Shown in pieces: positions 7,184 to 13,972 of a DNA stretch of 14,513 nt. Source of the stretch: UBA1424 sp041654095 (GTDB lineage Bacteria; Bacillota_I; Bacilli_A; RFN20; CAG-826). The position numbers were made by a program, and so were the translations under genes. The notes under the pieces are model-generated. The model was given only the letters and a program-made list of their open reading frames with translations. It was not told the origin of the DNA and made no database searches. Location of the stretch: positions 1-14,513 of the forward strand of contig JBAZED010000018.1 of the NCBI GenBank assembly GCA_041654095.1, written 5' to 3'. Position 1 is the stretch's first letter. Every line of letters begins with the position of its first letter.

Positions 7184-7252
7184 TTAATTAATCACGAGCT
7201 CAAGACCATAAGGTTCGATTTCATTGCCCCCCCGACAAATCAAGTTCTTCTC

Positions 7253-7268
7253 TTTTTTATATAAAAAA
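7253..7268. repeat. 16-bp perfect palindrome in the cyclase leader
   Basis: TTTTTTATATAAAAAA is a perfect palindrome about 70 bp upstream of the cyclase start codon. If the cyclase promoter at 7294-7302 is correct, it lies in the 5' leader on the minus strand, where it could fold as a weak AT-only hairpin followed by C/T-rich sequence, or be bound by a regulator. Confidence 0.4.
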
Positions 7269-7293
7269 GGAAATCCCTTACATAAGTGAAGAA

Positions 7294-7302
7294 ATAATAT
7301 CA
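7294..7302 (-). promoter_or_regulatory. Possible extended -10 of the diguanylate cyclase gene
   Basis: On the minus strand TGATATTAT matches the TGn-TATAAT extended -10 at eight of nine fixed or preferred positions. No consensus -35 is evident upstream. It would give a leader of about 105 nt. The surrounding DNA (7270-7490) is very AT-rich and no ORF on either strand is convincing there. Confidence 0.35.
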
Positions 7303-7489
7303 CAAATCAATAAATTATTTAAATAATTTCTAGAATTATTCCAATAATGTTGATGTCAAAAAAAGGAAATGCTTCGATTTAATCAATACTTTCAAAGATT
7401 TTTGACATAAGTAAAATTTTCATTTTCATGATGCGTGCGCCTAGTTTTCTTATCCTTTTTTCCGATTTAAAAAAGAACTTTAAGAAATG

Positions 7490-7518
7490 TTGACATAGCT
7501 TATGGAACTATGTATGAT
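7490..7518 (+). promoter_or_regulatory. Consensus sigma-A promoter of the riboswitch operon
   Basis: A perfect -35 TTGACA (7490-7495), an optimal 17-bp spacer and TATGAT (7513-7518) place the start near 7525, just before the c-di-GMP aptamer begins. The promoter looks strong, so control is probably exercised by the riboswitch. The spacer contains an inverted repeat. Confidence 0.85.
7493..7513 (+). promoter_or_regulatory. Inverted repeat filling the promoter spacer
   Basis: ACATAG (7493-7498) and CTATGT (7508-7513) are perfect 6-bp inverted arms separated by nine bases. They run from the end of the -35 to the first base of the -10. A dimeric regulator could bind here and block or remodel the promoter. 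The regulator is unknown, and chance is possible. Confidence 0.4.
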
Positions 7519-7530
7519 TTTTGTAGAAAA

Positions 7531-7601
7531 AGGCAAAGCTAGAGCAATCTAGTGACGCAAAACTATAGGGTCTTAATTTAGGTTAAGGTAGCCAGTTACC
7601 T
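7531..7601 (+). ncRNA. Cyclic-di-GMP-I (GEMM-I) riboswitch aptamer
   Basis: The aptamer shows the GEMM-I landmarks in order. GGCAAA lies at 7532-7537. A stem CTAGA/TCTAG is capped by the GNRA tetraloop GCAA (7544-7547), which docks into the second helix. GACGCAAA lies at 7554-7561, then the P2 region, then the closing GGTA...TACC helix (AGGTA 7586-7590 with TACCT 7597-7601). Class I aptamers bind c-di-GMP at the junction of these helices. It starts within a few bases of the predicted transcription start, and the downstream gene begins 50 bp further on. The 3' strand TACCT is also the 5' strand of an intrinsic terminator, so ligand binding should prevent termination. Confidence 0.93.
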
Positions 7602-7634
7602 GCTTATGGAAAAAGAGGTACGGGGCTATTTTTT
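7589..7634 (+). terminator. Riboswitch-controlled intrinsic terminator (expression platform)
   Basis: TAGCC (7589-7593) pairs with GGCTA (7624-7628) and TACCT (7597-7601) with AGGTA (7616-7620) across a 3x3 internal loop, followed by TTTTTT (7629-7634). The sequence AGGTA occurs twice, at 7586-7590 in the aptamer and at 7616-7620 here. TACCT can pair with only one of them. With c-di-GMP bound the aptamer keeps TACCT and RNA polymerase reads through; without it the terminator forms. This predicts activation by c-di-GMP. Confidence 0.85.
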
Positions 7635-7651
7635 AGTTTCTAGGGCAAGAA

Positions 7652-8476
7652 ATGAAAAATAAACTTAACATTATAATCACGAGTGGAATCGCCATATTAG
7701 TGAGCGGTGTTTTGCTCACGGCCCTCACTTTTGCTTGGGTTCTCAACCGCCAGAACATCGATCAAATCACCCTCGTGGCTGGACGAGCCGAAGCGCGGGT
7801 CCAAGGTTACATGTTCAAACGCCAATACACCGGACTCTCAACTTACGCGAATGCGACGCCAGATTTGAATGCCGCGCAAGTTCCGTCGTCGAGCGGGCAG
7901 CTCATCTTCACTTTTGAAGACACGGCAGGAACGGTTTTCGGCGATCTTGATTTTGAAGATCTCTATTACGATGAAAACAGTTTGAATGCGTCAGCCATCC
8001 CCTCTTATTACGTCGAACTCCAAGTTCGCACCGTCGTCGAAGATTCATATATCCGCGCCACGTTGTGGCTTGAAGACTATGATGCGGGGGAAACCGAGCC
8101 CGATTTTACCGATTTTGCCTACCGCTATCATATCGCCGGCAACAATCCGACGACGCCGATCGACTATGCGACCCCCGGGAATGTGGCGACTCTAAACAGC
8201 AAAACGCTGAATAACATCGAGGATGATTATAATTCGACCACCGGCATTCCAATCAGCGATAATGCCAATAGCTACATGCAAATTACGATTCCGCCGGCGC
8301 AAGTCGATTTCTACGATTCGCATTTTGCGCGAAGCGCGATTATCGAAATAACCCCTGACCCTTTGGCTCTGTCCTGGTTTCTTAAAGAAACGGATGGCTT
8401 AGTTAACAATCAGCAAATCCTCGGCTGCAGGTTAGCCGTGACTTTTGAGTATTCAACAGTCCCCTTTGGAGCATAG
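7652..8476 (+). CDS. Exported or membrane-anchored surface protein, first gene of the c-di-GMP operon
   Basis: 274 aa, family not recognised. A short basic start (MKNK) is followed by a hydrophobic stretch (about 6-28) ending in TFAWVLNRQN. The small-aromatic-aromatic ending resembles the signal-peptide end of the two paralogs downstream (TFAWFST) and, more loosely, SipW-dependent TasA/camelysin proteins. The rest is acidic, rich in Asp, Thr, Tyr and Asn, with alternating hydrophobic strands (for example YYVELQVRTV, YIRATLWLEDY, LAVTFEYS), so an extracellular beta-sandwich is likely. There is no LPXTG or C-terminal TM segment. The NRQ after the hydrophobic segment recurs in the next protein. 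AGGG at 7642-7645 is a weak ribosome binding site. The role in fibre, matrix or adhesion is inferred from context. Confidence 0.8.
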   Translation: MKNKLNIIITSGIAILVSGVLLTALTFAWVLNRQNIDQITLVAGRAEARVQGYMFKRQYTGLSTYANATPDLNAAQVPSSSGQLIFTFEDTAGTVFGDLDFEDLYYDENSLNASAIPSYYVELQVRTVVEDSYIRATLWLEDYDAGETEPDFTDFAYRYHIAGNNPTTPIDYATPGNVATLNSKTLNNIEDDYNSTTGIPISDNANSYMQITIPPAQVDFYDSHFARSAIIEITPDPLALSWFLKETDGLVNNQQILGCRLAVTFEYSTVPFGA

Positions 8477-8478
8477 CG

Positions 8479-10833
8479 ATGAAAAAGAAAATCACCCTTG
8501 TCATCTACTTGATCTCCAGCATCGTCATCGGCACGGCGGCGACGGTCGGTTTTGCTCACGCCGCTTACGTCTACAATCGCCAATACGAAACGCCGGTTGA
8601 ATACAACGCCGGGGTTTTGAGCGAATATTTCGAGAGCGGAGATGGATCTTCATCAAATCCGTACTCAATTCGCTATCCGGATCAATTGCGCAGCTTGCAG
8701 CGCCTCAATGTCTTGGGCGTGTTCAGCGAAAATACACATTTTAAGCTCGACGATAATATTCCGGCGGCCGGCCTCGATTGGGATGTGACAAACTTGCTGC
8801 CTATCGGCAGCGAAGACTATCCTTTCTATGGTCATTTTAATGGCAATGGCAAAAGGATTAACAACTTGCTCGTCAATGGTTCGCAGACCAACGATGTCGG
8901 GATGTTCGGCTATGTCGCGATGGGGAGCCGCGTCGAGAATTTCCTCTTGTCATCTCCGACGGTCAAAGTGACGGCCGAAAACAACGCATCGGCCGCCTCG
9001 AGCACGAATCCCTTTGCAGCCATTTTTGCCAATCCCTCAAATAATCTAGCCGCGACCCTCGGACTCAACCTGACGCAGAAGTCAGGCGGGACGCCGGCGT
9101 ATTTTACGACGACCAAGTCGACGCTGACCGGCGGTGGAACGACCTATGATATTTACTACAAGAGCACGAACGAAAGCTTGCTCAAATATCAGAACAATCG
9201 CTGGGAAGTTCAAGTGCCAGCGGGCGGCGAAGAAGGCAAATACTATCCCGTCCAACTCTCGGCGCGAATCTATGGTGTCTATGAGAATAAGATCGTATCT
9301 TATACGCTTGAAAGATGGCATGTCAACGTCACCTATAACGGCAACGTCAACATCGCCGATCCCAACAACGACATTCAAATGGGCTATTGGAAGACGCTGC
9401 ACGCGGCAAGCGATGAAGGGCTCGGGCCCCATAAGACCTATGTCGGCTTTTTCGTCGGCCACCTCGATGGCGAAGCCTTTTTCCTCGGCCTCTACGGAGG
9501 GACGGGCAGCAGCACGACGACCAACGCCAAATTAATTGTCCAAGGTCGTCTGGTCAGCTCTTTTGCGGCGCTCGTCGGCCGTTCGGTTAACGACAATTTA
9601 AAAGACGACGCGAATGGAACATTCGCAAGTCGCGACTTCGACTTCGACTACATCATCGACCACACTCCTCCCCCGAGCAATTCCAACATCTTCACGTTGC
9701 CGAGCGAGCCGACTTCGAGCAATGGTGTCAACTCGTATATGAGCACGATGAATACTCGTTCTCGTTCGCTATCGACATATTATTCGCTTTCGACGAGCGA
9801 ACTCGATTTCATGCGTTTCTATCCGGCTCTTTCAAATGCCTCGACCACCTACTACACCGGTCAGCTTGATGAGCATGATCACGAAATCCAAATTACGCAA
9901 GATGCACTATCTCTTGATAATAAGCCACTCTCAGCTCACGTCTTCAATGCGAGGCCGTGGTACTTTTTTGGATCCAAAGAGCGGCAGAATTTCTTCTTGC
10001 GCAACGGAATATGGATGTATTTGAGCGCGCCTTCAGCAACTGGTTGGGGCGGCTTCTTCTCTCGCAAGACAAATCGCTATGAAGCCAAAATAAGAGTTAC
10101 CTACGTAGCTTCTGGGGATACCGGCAATAACTTCCAATTTCTCTACAACGCTTGGAATCCGAGCGCTTCGGGTATTCCTTATGTCAGCGAACACGTCGCC
10201 CTTGAGCATTGGCAAAATCTGACGACCCTGACCGATGATGCGAATCAACCGATATATAAACCGTCTGATTATCCGGTCGTTCAACTCGATGATGATCTTC
10301 ATAAAATCGAAAATAGGGTCGTCGAACACGAAATAGCTTTTGAACTGAATCTCGACAAGATCTCCTTGTCAACCGACTTTCATCTGATGCTGGGCATGGG
10401 CGTCGGATCGACGCTAGATGGAAGTGACAGCGACTGGACGGTCAACTCATCAAACACTTATTTCTTCTCTAATGAGAAGTTTTCAAAAGTCGGCAACTTC
10501 TCGTGCCGCATTCTCAAGCTCGACCTCTTCTTCACCTCGCTCGACGGCCAGTACAGCCGCCAGATTACCAACGTCGATTATCTGTATTCGATCCCGACTT
10601 ACTCATCGGGAACGTGGAGCAATTGGAATAAGAACTCGGAGACCTGCGTCTATTTCGATGTCGGAAATGGCATCCTCTCGCCGGGCACCAGCGCGACTTA
10701 TCGCTTTTATCGTTCGTCCGCGGCTGTGTGGACGGCCTCGCGCGTCTATGGATATTACTCGATTCCGAGCGGATCGGGCTGGGAACTCAAAAATACGTAT
10801 GGATATACGGGGGCGGTGTTAGCAAGTGGTTAA
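8479..10833 (+). CDS. Large GLUG-like adhesin or surface protein
   Basis: 784 aa. An N-terminal hydrophobic segment (about 5-29) ends AHAAYVYNRQ, echoing the previous protein. Residues 53-93 read like the opening of many adhesins with GLUG-type repeats: GDGSSSNPYSI, DQLRSLQRLN, then FKLDDNI. They are followed by PFYGHFNGNGKRINNL (115-130) and VGMFGYVAMGSRVENF (140-155). Such units build right-handed beta-helix or repeat solenoids in Gram-positive surface proteins. An Ig-like stretch follows (about 190-295), then a second glycine-rich segment, YVGFFVGHLDGEAFFLGLYG. The remainder is aromatic- and Ser/Thr-rich with no recognised domain. No sorting signal is present at the C-terminus, so anchoring would depend on the N-terminal segment or assembly with partners. 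GGAG at 8468-8471 fixes the ATG, two bases after the previous stop. It overlaps the next gene by 8 bp. Confidence 0.85.
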   Translation: MKKKITLVIYLISSIVIGTAATVGFAHAAYVYNRQYETPVEYNAGVLSEYFESGDGSSSNPYSIRYPDQLRSLQRLNVLGVFSENTHFKLDDNIPAAGLDWDVTNLLPIGSEDYPFYGHFNGNGKRINNLLVNGSQTNDVGMFGYVAMGSRVENFLLSSPTVKVTAENNASAASSTNPFAAIFANPSNNLAATLGLNLTQKSGGTPAYFTTTKSTLTGGGTTYDIYYKSTNESLLKYQNNRWEVQVPAGGEEGKYYPVQLSARIYGVYENKIVSYTLERWHVNVTYNGNVNIADPNNDIQMGYWKTLHAASDEGLGPHKTYVGFFVGHLDGEAFFLGLYGGTGSSTTTNAKLIVQGRLVSSFAALVGRSVNDNLKDDANGTFASRDFDFDYIIDHTPPPSNSNIFTLPSEPTSSNGVNSYMSTMNTRSRSLSTYYSLSTSELDFMRFYPALSNASTTYYTGQLDEHDHEIQITQDALSLDNKPLSAHVFNARPWYFFGSKERQNFFLRNGIWMYLSAPSATGWGGFFSRKTNRYEAKIRVTYVASGDTGNNFQFLYNAWNPSASGIPYVSEHVALEHWQNLTTLTDDANQPIYKPSDYPVVQLDDDLHKIENRVVEHEIAFELNLDKISLSTDFHLMLGMGVGSTLDGSDSDWTVNSSNTYFFSNEKFSKVGNFSCRILKLDLFFTSLDGQYSRQITNVDYLYSIPTYSSGTWSNWNKNSETCVYFDVGNGILSPGTSATYRFYRSSAAVWTASRVYGYYSIPSGSGWELKNTYGYTGAVLASG

Positions 10834-11650
10834 GAGAATTAGTCGTATCTCAATGATTCGCGCACGTTTGATAATGTCGATTATTTCGCTTGCGGTCGCG
10901 ACCACGGCTTTCGGATATGTTACCTATTCCTGGTTTCGCTTTCAGAAATCGCAGGATTTGAATGTCATGAGCGTTTCAGTTGAGAAAGGATTAACTTATT
11001 CTTTGAAGTACTTCGTGGAAAATGATGAAGAAGGATATCCTAGCCCTTCATTTTCGCCGACCGATGTCGATGTCACCGTCAGCAATTACGGAACGCAGTT
11101 TCAATACGTGTCACCAGGTTTTCATGAAACCATCAATCCGCTTAAACTCCCATATTATCGCCTGACATATGCCTTGGAAATTTACGCTGAGGCAGCCGAA
11201 GTCGCGCAGACGATCGACGTCGTCCTGACAAGTTTTGATGCACCCGCGTCACCTTATTACTACGATGTCGATAGCGAAGAAGCGATTTCATTAGCATCGG
11301 CCATCGACATCTACACGACGGTGATCGACGGAGATTTGAGCGATGCTGAGAAGACGTCGTTAGCCAGTGCTTTTGTCGCTTCTGCCACACCGGGAAGCGA
11401 CTATTTCGATGGCGCGGAAGGTTCCGAAACGATCGCGACATCAGCTCTTGAGCCCAACGCTGTCGACCAAACGCGAATCGTCCTTTTTACCATTGAATTT
11501 AGTGGTCACCCTTCAACTTTTTATACTTTCGATCATGAGAGCGACGGCCTCTCCTATTTCGATAAGTCGACGAGTGGAAACTCAAACGTCTACCAAGGGT
11601 TGCACTTCACGATCAACAACATCATGATCGCCAAGTCAACTAACGCGTAA
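10826..11650 (+). CDS. Exported or membrane-anchored surface protein, third gene of the c-di-GMP operon
   Basis: 274 aa, family not recognised. A basic N-terminus (MVKRISRISMIRAR) precedes a hydrophobic segment (about 15-35) ending VTYSWFRFQKSQD, then NVMSVSVEKG. This layout (hydrophobic stretch, aromatic x-W-F, polar turn, short beta-strand) matches the other proteins of the cluster and recalls the T-W-A-x-F start of mature TasA. The body is acidic with Tyr-rich strands and ends in the beta-strand LHFTINNIMIAK. The start is GTG at 10826, inside the end of the previous gene, supported by GCGGTG seven bases upstream. The ATG at 10853 is an alternative with poorer signals. The stop is followed by 240 bp without a clear terminator, so some read-through into the next gene is possible. 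Confidence 0.78.
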   Translation: MVKRISRISMIRARLIMSIISLAVATTAFGYVTYSWFRFQKSQDLNVMSVSVEKGLTYSLKYFVENDEEGYPSPSFSPTDVDVTVSNYGTQFQYVSPGFHETINPLKLPYYRLTYALEIYAEAAEVAQTIDVVLTSFDAPASPYYYDVDSEEAISLASAIDIYTTVIDGDLSDAEKTSLASAFVASATPGSDYFDGAEGSETIATSALEPNAVDQTRIVLFTIEFSGHPSTFYTFDHESDGLSYFDKSTSGNSNVYQGLHFTINNIMIAKSTNA

Positions 11651-11692
11651 TCTTTGTCAAAAATTCGTAAATATTTATCGAAGTATACACTC

Positions 11693-11710
11693 TTTGTTAT
11701 ATATAACAAA
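11693..11710. repeat. 18-bp perfect palindrome upstream of the major subunit gene
   Basis: The arms TTTGTTATA and TATAACAAA form a perfect palindrome, nine bases before the -35 of the next gene. This is a common position for an activator or repressor site. It has no T-tract, so it is unlikely to be the terminator of the preceding operon. Confidence 0.5.
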
Positions 11711-11718
11711 CATTGCCC

Positions 11719-11748
11719 TTGCAATTAGTGTTAAAAGTATTCTATAAT
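11719..11748 (+). promoter_or_regulatory. Sigma-A promoter of the first TasA-like paralog
   Basis: TTGCAA (11719-11724), an 18-bp spacer and a perfect TATAAT (11743-11748) give a start near 11755. It produces a leader of about 135 nt. The separate promoter means this gene need not depend on the upstream riboswitch. Confidence 0.7.
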
Positions 11749-11754
11749 AATGGT

Positions 11755-11890
11755 GCTTGATCCAACTGCACCTCCCTCGTATGGCTGGAATCAAGGAGCG
11801 AATTGCCCGCTTTTGAAGCCGATGTCTCATTAACATTGATGCTTCACACCCCTCAAAAATGAAGGGGAAATCACTTGGAGGATTTTTATT
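11755..11890 (+). promoter_or_regulatory. Long structured 5' leader of the TasA-like gene
   Basis: Three structures can be drawn. CTTGATCC (11756-11763) can pair with GGAATCAAG (11787-11795, one bulge). Alternatively, GGCT/AGCC, TCAA/TTGA and AGCG/CGCT nest into a long hairpin from 11783 to 11820. These two share TCAA(G) at 11791-11795 and exclude each other. A third hairpin, CCCCT/AGGGG (11849-11853 with 11863-11867), sits ten bases before the strong GGAGG at 11877-11881. I recognise no known riboswitch here; c-di-GMP-I landmarks are absent. Confidence 0.45.
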
Positions 11891-12778
11891 ATGAATAAGA
11901 AAAACAAAGTTCTACTCACGTCTATCGGTCTCGCTCTCTTCAGCGGTATCGCCGCCACCAGCACCACCTTTGCGTGGTTCTCAACCGTCCAAAACGCTTC
12001 TGTCTCATTCTCTAATGCAACAGTCACCACAGAAGACAACAGTCTCGCCATCGAATACGTTTCGTCAAGAAATGATTTGAGCCACTCCGAAACTGTTTCT
12101 AACGATCTCGAACTCAGCGGTTTGAATAAGATCACCGACGTTTCGAGCGAAGGTCTCACTTTCCTCAAACCGGAATGGACCCCGTCCAATCCCAGCGTCG
12201 CCTATGAAATTAATGAAGTCGGCGCCTCTGATGCCGATGGTTTCTACATTGATTTCACCATTAATATCAGCCGTACGGAAGTCGGAACAAATGGTATGAA
12301 GGTCTATTTAGGTGAAAACACCCTCATTTCTCCAGTCGGCGCAGCCGATGCTGAAGATTTGCTCGCTGTTCAAGCCGCTCGTATGGCCGTTATCGGCTAT
12401 AGCGATGGCAGTGCCTCGACTGGTACCGAATCTGTTAAGTTGATTTACGCACCTGTGGCCGAAACGGTAATGGTCGAAGAAGTTGAAACTCCCGACTACG
12501 ATTACTTAGCCATTGGTGATGAAGAAGATGCAGCTTACGGATTGGATGGCTACAAAGTAGCCGACATCGCCTCACCTGTCGTCAATTCCTTTGTTTCCTA
12601 TAACGATATCGCTGATGTTGGCAGCACCATCGCGATCGCCGATTTGTCGACCGCTACTAGCGTTGATGTCACTTTCCGGGCTTGGCTCGAAGGTGAAGAT
12701 GCCCAAGCTGTTAACTCAGCTATTGGCGGAGTCTTCAACATCGCTCTCGACATCTACGGCCTCACTGTCTCTGCCTAA
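11891..12778 (+). CDS. TasA-like exported protein with SipW-type signal, probable major subunit
   Basis: 295 aa, not a named family. A basic start (MNKKNK), a hydrophobic core (8-22) and ATSTTFAWFS (22-31) look like a signal peptide of the SipW-dependent TasA/camelysin type, where cleavage precedes an aromatic-rich start. Mature sequence begins near residue 27, then QNASVSFSNATVTTEDNSL, comparable in layout to the N-terminal strand of TasA. The body is strongly acidic, low in Lys and free of Cys, and ends in the strand GGVFNIALDIYGLTV. These are traits of a secreted beta-sandwich that could polymerise by strand donation. Signals are strong: near-consensus promoter, GGAGG nine bases before the ATG, a perfect terminator, and mostly C-ending codons unlike its paralog. 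This suggests high expression. The paralog at 12966-13832 shares its whole length. Confidence 0.8.
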   Translation: MNKKNKVLLTSIGLALFSGIAATSTTFAWFSTVQNASVSFSNATVTTEDNSLAIEYVSSRNDLSHSETVSNDLELSGLNKITDVSSEGLTFLKPEWTPSNPSVAYEINEVGASDADGFYIDFTINISRTEVGTNGMKVYLGENTLISPVGAADAEDLLAVQAARMAVIGYSDGSASTGTESVKLIYAPVAETVMVEEVETPDYDYLAIGDEEDAAYGLDGYKVADIASPVVNSFVSYNDIADVGSTIAIADLSTATSVDVTFRAWLEGEDAQAVNSAIGGVFNIALDIYGLTVSA

Positions 12779-12812
12779 TACGAACCAGATACAGTTTTAG
12801 CAAAATTCGAAT

Positions 12813-12860
12813 AAGCTAGGGTTGTCGGAGCGTTTCCCGGCTCCCTAGCTTGTTTATTTA
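12813..12860 (+). terminator. Strong terminator after the first TasA-like gene
   Basis: AAGCTAG (12813-12819) pairs with CTAGCTT (12845-12851), with an inner stem GGAGC/GCTCC (12827-12831 with 12840-12844), followed by GTTTATTT. It separates the two paralogs, so the second is at most a low read-through product unless it has its own promoter. Confidence 0.8.
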
Positions 12861-12953
12861 ATAGAGCGTGATTATCTGCGGAAACATTGTTTATTAAATT
12901 CGAAAACAGCGAATCGAATAAGCAATCTCTCCGGAGCATAAGCATCGGAAAAA

Positions 12954-12959
12954 TATACT
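12954..12959 (+). promoter_or_regulatory. Possible -10 box giving a leaderless mRNA for the second paralog
   Basis: TATACT lies seven bases before the ATG at 12966. The transcription start would fall on or next to the start codon, and no Shine-Dalgarno sequence is found within 20 bases upstream (the nearest, GGAG, is at 12933-12936). No clear -35 is seen. Weak on its own. Confidence 0.3.
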
Positions 12960-12965
12960 GCAACT

Positions 12966-13832
12966 ATGGGCAAAAAGAAAAGCATCTTATTAATATCGGT
13001 TGGCCTCGTCTTATTTACCGGCATCGCCGCGACGAGCACCACTTTTGCGTGGTTTTCGACTGTTCGGAACGCCTCCGTTTCATATTCGAATGCGAAAGTG
13101 ACGACCGAGGACAACAATTTGTCAGTCGACTTTCTTTCATCGCGGAATTCCTCGATGTCGGATAGCGTTTCCGCTGGTGAATTAGTGTTGGGCGGATTTA
13201 ACAAAGTCACGGATATCTCCGGCGATGGGTTATCGTTTTATAAACCGGCCTGGACGCCGTTTAATTCCGCGGTTGCCTACGATATCGAAGCGGTCGGTAA
13301 TAGTATTGCCGACGGATATTTTGTCGATTTTACCTTGACGATCAGTCGCGGCGACACCGGCACGGGCGGCATGATGATCTACCTAGGTGAAAACACATCG
13401 ATCAAACCGATGAATCAGCTTCTTAACGTCGATGTGCAGACCGTTAAAGCAACGCGCCTGGCCATCATTAACTATGATGACGGGTCAAGCGTGACCGGCG
13501 AAGAACAAGTCAAGCTGATCTATGCCCCCGAACACAACGGCGAAGCGACATACAAGTGTCTGAAAGTGAATGCAAGCAGTTCGGCCTACGGTTTTGATGG
13601 CTATGAAATAGCCACCTTAACGAATGTCAAGGATGATGCGTTTATTACATATAATACAAACGAAGATGCTGTGGCGGCTGGTGAAGTGGCCATCGCCGAT
13701 CTTTCCGAGACAACGGAGAGCGAAGATGTGACCGTTCGGGCCTGGCTCGAAGGCACCGACGCCGAAGCCCTCAATGCGGCCATCGGCGGCGTTTTTACGA
13801 TTGAATTAGACATTTACGGGCTAACCGTATAA
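12966..13832 (+). CDS. TasA-like exported protein, paralog and probable minor subunit
   Basis: 288 aa, homologous along its length to the preceding gene product. Residues 19-50 are identical at 29 of 32 positions, including the signal-peptide end TSTTFAWFST. The C-terminal part (RAWLEG-DA, then AIGGVF, then LDIYGLTV) is nearly the same. The middle (about 130-235) diverges, with different lengths and charge; unlike its paralog this one has a Cys (in YKCLKV). Codon choice differs: more G- and T-ending codons (GCG, ACG, CGG) than its neighbour. There is no good ribosome binding site, and a strong terminator lies upstream, so lower expression is likely. A minor, capping or specialised subunit is inferred. 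It could also be an alternative antigen-like variant. Confidence 0.8.
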   Translation: MGKKKSILLISVGLVLFTGIAATSTTFAWFSTVRNASVSYSNAKVTTEDNNLSVDFLSSRNSSMSDSVSAGELVLGGFNKVTDISGDGLSFYKPAWTPFNSAVAYDIEAVGNSIADGYFVDFTLTISRGDTGTGGMMIYLGENTSIKPMNQLLNVDVQTVKATRLAIINYDDGSSVTGEEQVKLIYAPEHNGEATYKCLKVNASSSAYGFDGYEIATLTNVKDDAFITYNTNEDAVAAGEVAIADLSETTESEDVTVRAWLEGTDAEALNAAIGGVFTIELDIYGLTV

Positions 13833-13902
13833 TTCTTTCTATTTTGCGACCAAACAGCTTTTTTTGTTGATATTATCTAGTGAAAATCGATAAAAATTAC
13901 AT

Positions 13903-13931
13903 TTGACACTCTTGGGTAATTCTACTACTAT
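13903..13931 (+). promoter_or_regulatory. Sigma-A promoter of the small membrane protein gene
   Basis: A perfect TTGACA (13903-13908), a 17-bp spacer and TACTAT (13926-13931) place the start near 13938. GGGGA at 13960-13964 then lies eight bases before the ATG. Confidence 0.75.
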
Positions 13932-13972
13932 GATGATGATATACGCATTTTTATATCTCGGGGAAAATACAC

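Noticed and set aside
7402..7430. Second TTGACA upstream of the riboswitch promoter as another promoter.
   Set aside because: No acceptable -10 lies 16-18 bases downstream (TTTCAT or TTCATG only).
9082..9535. Long overlapping ORFs on both strands inside the 784-aa gene (9082-9462 minus and 9134-9535 plus).
   Set aside because: Shadows of the sense gene with low-complexity composition and no translation signals.
7652..11650. Reading the three operon proteins as type IV pilins.
   Set aside because: None has the prepilin motif (G followed by F/M-x-x-x-E before the hydrophobic segment), and no PilB, PilC or PilD-like gene is present.
11830..13210. Antisense ORFs at the same relative place in both TasA-like paralogs (11830-12189 and 12872-13210, minus) with similar products.
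   Set aside because: Their similarity follows from homology of the sense genes; neither has a ribosome binding site or promoter of its own.
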